46,080 nucleotides of DNA, taken from NCBI RefSeq assembly GCF_001039355.2, contig NW_019775791.1, positions 796,038 through 842,117 on the forward strand, in the 5' to 3' direction. Below the pieces are notes generated by a model, which saw nothing but the letters and a program-made list of their open reading frames with translations, did no database searches and was not told where the DNA came from. This stretch comes from Lingula anatina (lineage: Eukaryota > Brachiopoda > Lingulata > Lingulida > Lingulidae). The number at the start of each line of letters is the position of its first letter. Positions within the stretch are counted from its first letter, which is position 1. Position numbers and translations under genes: made by a program. Positions 26,101 to 35,300 of this stretch are shown piece by piece.

Positions 26101-29100
26101 TATAATGAACTGAAATCATTGAGAATTGTTCATGTTTTTCACCTAGAACTTAGCTGTATAAGACTTAAAAATAAGCTACCAAAAGATAAATTTGATGCGG
26201 TAGAATCTTTTTTTAAGGGAAAATGCCATATGATCATATTTTACATTAAGATTTTTTATTATCTGATTTACATTAAGGCATATTGTGCCTTGATTCTGTT
26301 TCACATAATATATTTATATACCAAACATTTATATATTTGGATTAAGTTATGTGTCATATCGCAGAGTGATCTTTTTAAGACTGTAAGCCTGATATGTATG
26401 CTGTGTTGTTGCAGGTATCAGTCCATGTGGTACCAGGAATGGTGGCTGTTCACACCTGTGTCTAATCTCTCCCCTGTACCCCTTCTACAGCTGTGCCTGC
26501 CCCACGGGAGTACGCCTGCTACCTGACGGCCACAACTGTTCTGATGGTAAGATTATCTGACACACCTAACATACCAACACACTGTTTCAACCAACACAAT
26601 GTCACAACTGTTCTGATGGTAAGATTATCTGACACCAAACACACCAACGCACTGTTACAACCAACACAATGTCATAACTGTTCTGATGGTAAGATTATCT
26701 GATACACCTAACACACCAACGCACTGTCACAACCAACACAATGTCACAGCCAACACAACCAACACTCAAGATAATCACAACTAATACACTCAGCCAATAC
26801 ATTGGCACAACAAACACTGTCTCAACTAACACACAACTAAATAATGTCAACCAACACACTGTCTAATCCATTAACGCTTGGTAATGGTCTCTTTTTCCTC
26901 TTTCTCAGGTGCTCAGCAAATCTTACTCCTTGCCAGACGTGCAGATCTCCGCAGGATCTCCCTAGACACCCCTGATTACACGGACGTAGTCTTACAGTTT
27001 GATAACATTATCCATGCAATAGCCGTAGACTTTGATCCTGTGGGAGAGTACGTCTACTGGACAGATGATGAGGTGAAGGCAATCAGGAGAGCCTACCTTA
27101 ATGGCACAGGTAAGAGAAAAGGTCTTTGTTGAAAAAAAAATATTGTAGAGTATTCTGCCTGTTGAGGTGAGTAGAATAGGTTTATAGAAAACATAACCCC
27201 CCAAAAACTTCTTATGAAGCAACTACATTATAAAATTCCACATTACATGTATATATATTTCCCTGTTCCAGAACAAGAAGATGTGATCAACCAGGAGATA
27301 GATAATCCTGATGGAGTGGCTGTGGACTGGATAGCAGGTAATCTCTACTGGACAGACACGGGGACGGACCGTATTGAAGTGGCTCGGTTAAATGGGACGT
27401 CCAGGAAAGTACTGATCACAGAGAACTTACAAGAACCTCGAGCCATTGCATTGGACCCGCAGGCTGGGTAAGAAATTATGTTTTGTAGAGTCTTAATCGT
27501 ATTTTTATAAACAGGCACATTGTGTCTGTAAATATAGCTGTCACCTCCGCCTGTCATTGCCAGCAGCGTCATTGCCGTGCACTTTTTCATAGATAAATGT
27601 TAAATTCCCATCTGGGTTAGAAATTACATGTGGTATATAGAATAATTTGATGCCTAAAAATCATTTTTATTGAAGAAAATCATTTATGTAGCTCAATGAA
27701 ACTTTGTCAGACTGTGGCCTGATGGTTTAGAATAGTCTTGTCTTTTAATAAAAATAAATTTAAAATAATTTAAATAAATTTAATGCTTAAGATTGGAACT
27801 TTCCATTGTTAACATGTTAACATGTTAAAAGTCATGGACACATAAATAGAAACCCATGCATGGCTTAATTGTCATTAGAAATTAATATAGAATTGATTTA
27901 CTTGCTGGTTAGATAAGTTATCACAATTCAGCTTTATTTGAAAAAAAAAAGAGCTGGTTGCATTTTGTAAACATCATTCTATTTGCGTGTGTAAAGGCAG
28001 TGCTGTGTGTGTGTTTTCCCTTGTAAATCAAAGATGAAAGAAATATTTGACACAAACCAGAATACTAAAGCCAAAGGAGATGTTTGTTGAATCTGTCTCT
28101 TACACTAAAAAACAGGAGAAACCTTTTAACATGTTTTATTTCCTGCACATTACAGAAAGTTTTATTTTTCTTTTCAAAATCTGTTGTATTCTGATCTGCT
28201 CTCTGTGGGCCAGCATAGGAGAGATTTAGTTGTAATTCTCTGGCACGGATATTGTCATGTGGCATTTGAAATGAAGATGGGCGGAATAACACAATGTCAT
28301 CCTCACAATGAGGAGAATGAGCTTTGTCCCACTTGGTCCAATATGTCATTTACTTTTAAAGGAAGCAACCCTGGCATCTGTGGCTTCCTATGTTGGGTGA
28401 TAGCCAGGTTGACTTCCTTCCAATTTGTTCAACTGACAAGATTTTTTCCTGTAACTAACCTTGAGCCTTGTTATGTCTCCTGACTTGTTTATGTGAAAGT
28501 CTTTTAAAAAAGATTGAAAGAAAATTGTGGGGTGTAGACATAAAAATGATTTAATAAATGGGAATGATAAGATATAATTGATGTAAACAATTGTTCATGG
28601 AAGTTTTGAATTCTGGACCTTTTTTCTGTATTAACAGAAGAGATATATATATATGTGCAGATTGAGTAGTCCCTGTATATATAGCTATCACTTGTGTCTG
28701 TCGCTGTCACCATAGGCTAGAACATTATCATTAAATGTAACCATTGGGAAGCAGTGTTGATGTTTGATGATTACTTATTATATTTAAGCACAGGTCAAGT
28801 TTAAAAAAAAAACTATGGTAAGAATATTCCTCACAAATATTATTGATAACACTGTTCTGGACGCTGTATAATCCCAACGGTAACCCTGTTTAAGCTGTAA
28901 CCTGCTGGGGTTACTTGTGGTCCTAAATGCAGGTCAGGTTCAACCCTGGCAATTCTTGGATCTCGTTTTTGACCATTTAAGCGTTGTTTGTGTAGCACAA
29001 AAAATTCCACAGCATATTTGGTATTTGAATATGTTTCTTAAATGTGAATATGTTATACTCTCTTTATAATTCACATGATAAATTGGTATATTCTTTATCT

Positions 29101-32100
29101 AGACCAATGTACTAGTATATGTTTATATTCTGTGTATGTTGTCATTTCAGGTACATGTATTGGACTGATTGGGGGACGTTTCCCAAAATAGAACGTGCCA
29201 ATTTGGATGGCTCAGATCGCGTTATCATGTTTAATACCTCACTGGGGTGGCCTAATGGCCTGGCCCTCAGTGCGAAAGAGAAGAAGATCTACTGGTGTGA
29301 TGCCAAAACTGACAAAATTGAAGTTGCCAACATGGATGGAACAGGGAGGCGGGTTTTAGTGTCTGAAAGACTGCCTCATATCTTTGGGTTTAGTTTATTA
29401 GGTAGGTGTGGAATTGGTGTCAAGGAGAATTGCTTTGAGGTATAAAACAATGTGCCACATCTGTGAGTTGGTAAAGTTTTTTTTTCAGAATTTTCAGTGG
29501 AAATTGAAGTTTTAACTCACCTGAGAAAAAGATGTTGTTTCTGCCTCAAAGATTGAGTTGATAAAAAATTTAAGAAAATACAGGGCTCTACAATAACTTT
29601 TTCAGCCACTTGCCCTTTATAAACAGTTTGCTCTAAACGCAAAGCGGTGAATTATTTGTAAACATTGCACAAATCTGAAAAGTGATGTATAAGAAAAGAT
29701 GTAGACAGGATACCCCATCCACATGCTATAAAAATAACATAACCCTTGGAAGAATTGGTTCTGCTATGCCTATTACTTATGTAAAATAATTAGGGTTTGT
29801 TGTACTATCTTTGCAATATATTCAACATATGTTGAATACATATTTATCATGGAGTTAGATTTGATCACCTTTAAAATGATTACTAAAGAAAAAACTAATA
29901 AAAACCAGTATATGTCAAATGTGGCAGAGGTGGTCAATAGAGAGAATTAACCAGGTTAGGGTTTTAAATATTATATAGAGAGGTTTATGTCCAATGTGTT
30001 CCCTTCAGATGACCACATCTACTGGACAGACTGGCAGAGGAGGTCAATAGAGAGAATTAACAGGCACACAGGGGGGAACAGGACCACTATAGTGGATATG
30101 CTGCCTGACTTGATGGGGCTTAAGGCTGTGGACGTGAAACGGATTGAAGGTAACTGCACACAGATTTAAACTTGGAAACTGTAAATATTGAGTACATTTC
30201 ATTGTGTTATTTAGTGTACATTTGCTTTAACTGGGTATGTCAAGCCCCTCCCCACCCCACCCCACCCCACCCCCACTACCATCACCACCACCATCACCAC
30301 ATATAAGTTGGAAACCTTGAAGGTGAAATGTGTTGAAATGTTTTTATTTTTGAATGATTGAATAAGAAAAATCGTAACCACTGTGTCCATTGCACAGTGT
30401 ATCATAGTTTCTGTTTGTTTGTTTTCCCTGGATTTCTTTGAAGTACTGCAAAATCTCTTCTACACTAGGTCATGTGAGCATCACTTTATATAAATATTAT
30501 ATAGAGGGCTATAATTTCTTGTTTTTTCTTATTACTTGGGATGTATGGTGTATTGCACTATTATAATGTCCATCTTCCAGGTACTAACCCATGTGCTGAT
30601 AGCAATGATGGATGCAGTCACCTGTGTCTGTTCAGGCCGCCTCCTAAGGGCCCCATCTGTGCCTGTCCCATGGGACTGGAGCTCATGGCCGACAAGAAGA
30701 CCTGTATTGTTCCCGAGGCCTTTCTTCTCTTCACGCGGCGCGCTGATATCAGGAGGATCTCCTTGGAGACCAATCATAACGAAGTGGTGGTGATACCAAT
30801 TAATGGCGTCAAGGAGGCCAGTGCCTTGGATTTTGACATCAATGATAATAGGATCTATTGGACTGACATTGGGCTGAGGGTATGTCTTGTGCTATATTCC
30901 TAAGGGTGATTTTGCTGTAATAAAGCAAAAACGCTGGAGTAAATAAGAAAAAGCAAACTTTGAATTAAAAGCTGAAGCAAAAGGTCATTGCTTAAGTCAC
31001 TTAAGTCCCTCACCTACTCTGTTTCACTTGAGTAAACCATTTATGGTCGAAAGTGTTGTCTATGCATATTTGCCATTCATTAAAAAAATACAAATACTGT
31101 ATCGAGTAGAATAAACATCTGTGCTTATTTTCATGGAAGCAAAGTCTTTGATAGAAATAAAATAATGAAAAAAAATGTATGTTTTATATTGCAGAAACTT
31201 TCCCGTGCCTTCATGAACGGCAGTGCTCTGGAGCACATAGTGGAGTTTGGCCTAATGTTTCCTGAGGGGATGTCCGTGGACTGGGTTGCCAAGAACGTTT
31301 ACTGGGCTGACACTGGCACCAACAGGATAGAGGTGGCCAGGTTAGACGGGACGTCCAGAAAGGTGCTGGTCTGGAATAACTTAGACAGTCCTAGAGCACT
31401 GGCTCTGGACCCAGCTAATAGGTAAGAGATAAGAGGAGATAGAAAAGAGATAGAGAGACTGATAGAACACAATAATTGGATATTTATGCATGATCTAGCA
31501 CTGAGGTAGCAGATACACAAAAAGTTAAAGTTCTGATGTAACAGTTCTTGACAAAATGCGCACATTTTTGACAGCTATGCACCAGCGCAACAACTTGCCA
31601 TGAAATCAGTTGTGTTGTTGGACATCTGCTGGTCAAGATTGGGCTGCCTGCGTGAAAAAGTTGTCACTGCTGCATTTGGCGTGCATTGTGCTATTTAAAG
31701 TTAATTGAAACATTTTATTTTGTTTTAAAACTTCAGGAAGTAGAAAAAACCTTGCTCTTTGGTAGAACATGATTAGACCCTTTGGAAATATTTTGATCTT
31801 TTTACCAAATTTAATATCTGTCCATTTTTCTTCTAGTCACATGTACTGGACCGAGTGGAGCAGTGAACCAAAGATAGAATGTGCTGCGATGGATGGCACT
31901 TATAGACGAACTCTTATCAAAACAGACGGCCGAGTGAACAGTTTAACCATTGACTACGCCCAGAACAGGCTTTACTGGGTAGATGTGGACTCCTTTATCA
32001 TTGAGTCCTCGGACCTGGAAGGTGAGACAGTTTGTGAAGTAGTCTAGATAACGGCTAAGGGTATTTTACCCTGGCAGGGGTCAGCTGTACTGGTTCAGGG

Positions 32101-32265
32101 TTGACAATTTTAAAATTTAAAAATGGCAGTTTGAATGGCAGAAAAATGGTTAAACAAATAATTAAAAGACATATGATCAAATTACCGTCTCCAATAATGA
32201 TAGGGAATTTTTTTAAGCATGTATGTGTTTCTGTAATCAGAGATTAACCCATACAAAAACAACAA

Positions 32266-32359
<94 letters not shown>

Positions 32360-35300
32360 AGAGATAGTAAGGTCACGGGTGCCTATATGTATATTAGATT
32401 TGATCCCCACAATTTAATAGAATATTCTATCAATTCATCTTTAAGGTGGTTATAAAAGACAAATTATAACTAACGGTCTCAACCATCCAATGGGGTTAAC
32501 CATGTACGATGACTTTCTGTACTGGACGGACTGGAACACTAAGACCATAGAGAGAGCCAATAAAACCAATGGTTTAAACAGGACAGTCATCAGAGAGAGG
32601 ATGGATTTTAAAATCATGGATATTCTTGTGTTTCATGCCTCTAGACAGTCTGGTGAGTAGTACAGTGATATTTGGTATTAGATATCATAGCTGCTTTAGC
32701 TTGTCCATGTGTTCATGTGAATCCACTGTGTAAATATGATGGTTTCAGAATGAGTAGACATGCAGCTGTGAAACTAATTGTGGCAAAAATAGACAAAATG
32801 TATTTTACCTCCTTGCAAGCTGTCAGTGTCCAAAAGAAAAAGGAAAAGAAGTTAATGCCCTTTTCCACTTGTCATTGTGAAGATATAGTGGTAAAATTGA
32901 AAATCTCCCTATTATATTATCAGACGGAAGTCATTTGGCCTGGGTTGTATTCACAGATGTTACAGTTCATGTAAACAGACATGATGTGAACCTCAGGGGC
33001 AGAACCAGAGATATTTTCTGACAGTCTTCCAAATTATCTTTGTTGATACACCCTCCAATTTTAACCGCCTTCCAATACGAAAAATTAGATGCCTGTCAAT
33101 GTAAACTTGAAAAATTCTGTCTTTTGGAAGACCTAGAAGATGGCTTCTGCCCACCCCTGTTTCTGATTTTCCCTACATTTTCAACAACAAAAAAGCGTAA
33201 AATTCATATCTATGTCAATGTGTGTATTTCTTCTCTCCAGGCTGGAACCAGTGCGGAGTAAACAATGGTGGCTGTGATCAACTGTGCCTGGCTCACCCCA
33301 AAGAAGACAACTCCCCCTACACCCACCATTGTGCCTGTCCCACCCACTACAGACTGAACTCTGACAACAAGACCTGCAGTCGTATGTATACACAGTTTAT
33401 ATAGCAATACTTACTAATACACCCACCACTGTGCCTGTCCCACCCACTACAGACTGAACTCTGACAACAAGACCTGCAGTCGTATGTTTACATAGTTTAC
33501 CTAGCAATACTTAGCTATATGCTGGTGGAAATTCATCTTTGTAGCCTATTGATTATGAACATAAGTTTAAACTTTTCACTTTCTACAAGAAATTGAGAAT
33601 AGTGCTCTGTCACATAATAACCCACTGCAGAAGGTCAAGGACTGACCCAAAGCTTTGTGAAGCGTAGGTACAATTTCATGTAGAAGGTAAAAAGTTAAAA
33701 CTTAAAACTTCAATACTTAAGATGGACAAGTCCTCTTTAAATAAAAATTATTCAGTTCCTGAATGTATCTGCAAAGCAGATTTTTGTTAACAATGGTACT
33801 AGTCTCTAGGATGGAGCATATACAGCACTTTGGTCAGCATAAAGAATACCTATAACATATAATAAGGTGATAGTAATACCTGTCCTCATCCCTGTTATTT
33901 CCCCTTCAGCCCCAGAATCCTTCCTGCTGTTCAGCACCAGGAACTCCATCAGCCGTATGGTGACTGACTCCAGCGAGGACTCACCTGACATCGTGCTGCC
34001 TCTTCATGGACTGAGGAATGTGAAAGCCGTCAGCTTCGATCCCGTGGAGCGCGTAATCTACTGGATAGATGGCAGGTCGAAGGCAATAAGAAGAGCGTAC
34101 GAGAACGGGAGTAATGTGAGTTTATGGGTGAATTGTGTTTGAACCATTTTTTCATCATTTTTAAGAACAAAAAATTTATCAAAATATCCATCTGATATCC
34201 ATTTGATATTTTTGATACATAGTTAGCAGGGTTTATGGAAATAATAGGAGGAGAAAGTTTTCTAAAGAAAAATGCAGTGATTTCACAACTTGAATTAAAT
34301 AGTACAAAACTTATTGGTTATTTATGAAAAAGGTATTAGACAATTTAAAGTTCTTAATAAATTACAACTTTGAGAAAAGTAAAAAACCTGGGCCAGCACT
34401 TTTATTTTTAAAAATTCTGACATTCAAGTTTATTTCATTTAAAATGAAATGTGCGAAAAAAGCCTTAATAAATTATTTGAAATAACCAAAAATTCTATTT
34501 GAAATTTCTCAAAATCTTAATTTATAAAGAATTGTTGCGTTTCTTTCCACTCAGGTGGAGACTGTCAGTAATCAAGAGGAGACCAGCTCCCCTTTTGACC
34601 TAGCCATTGACCCGTATACCCACCACATCTACTGGACGTGCAGCCAGAACAACGTGATCCGAGTTACAAGGGTGGACAGGTCAGACGTTGGAGTCATCAT
34701 ACAGGGCAATAACGATAAACCCAGAACTATTGTTCTGAATCCAGAGAGAGGGTAATTGGCAATTTGATACTTATTATTGTTTTTCTGGAATGTTACTTTT
34801 TAATAGGCAGAGTATGTTACTTTGACCTTATCTAATCATGTGAACTCTAGTTTTACTGTTTAAATCAATAAAAGACAGAAGTCCCTCAGTTTTATCCAGG
34901 AAATCTGTGTATATTATGGTACTCGTGGTGCTCGTATTTTCAGAATGTTTTTTCAAGGTCCACTTTCATCTTCATTTATAAATAATATGAACATCTTAAA
35001 ATAGAACTGTAAACATTGTAATCCTGTCTTTGTATTTCTCTATGTAAATATATTATGGTCAACTCGGTTTGCTTTTCACATCATATGAAGTTGGTAGCAG
35101 TGACCATTGGTGTGTGGCATGGGGATTTAACATAAGTAAAATGATAAAAGTGATCTCTTTTATGTATTTTGCATATTTATTTTTACAAAGTGATGAAATT
35201 TGATGCTGAACCTTTTTATTGTCCACAGTTGGCTGTTCTGGACAAACATGGGGAGTTCTCCAAAGATCGAGCGTGCCAGCATGGACGGGACAAAGAGGAT

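Larger units (their letters stand above)
20166..26414. other. LRP5/6 intron 3 (6.2 kb)
   Basis: Non-coding. It holds a poly(C) run at about 20296, foldback copies at 20591-20820 and 22181-22313, and an inverted-repeat element at 22687-22866. The AT-rich part 23430-24300 has chance open frames on both strands. No exon or RNA gene recognised. Confidence 0.6.

Noticed and set aside
26493-26702. Open frame repeating [11 protein letters not shown], which suggests a repeat protein
   Set aside because: A wrong-frame reading of the tandem exon 4 end array.
26529-26870. Regularly spaced repeats that could recall a CRISPR array
   Set aside because: The units are head-to-tail duplicates without unique spacers, in an animal intron.
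32182-32376. Open frames rich in Cys-Val, Arg-Glu or Ser-Leu on both strands
   Set aside because: Direct translation of the GT/GA microsatellite.
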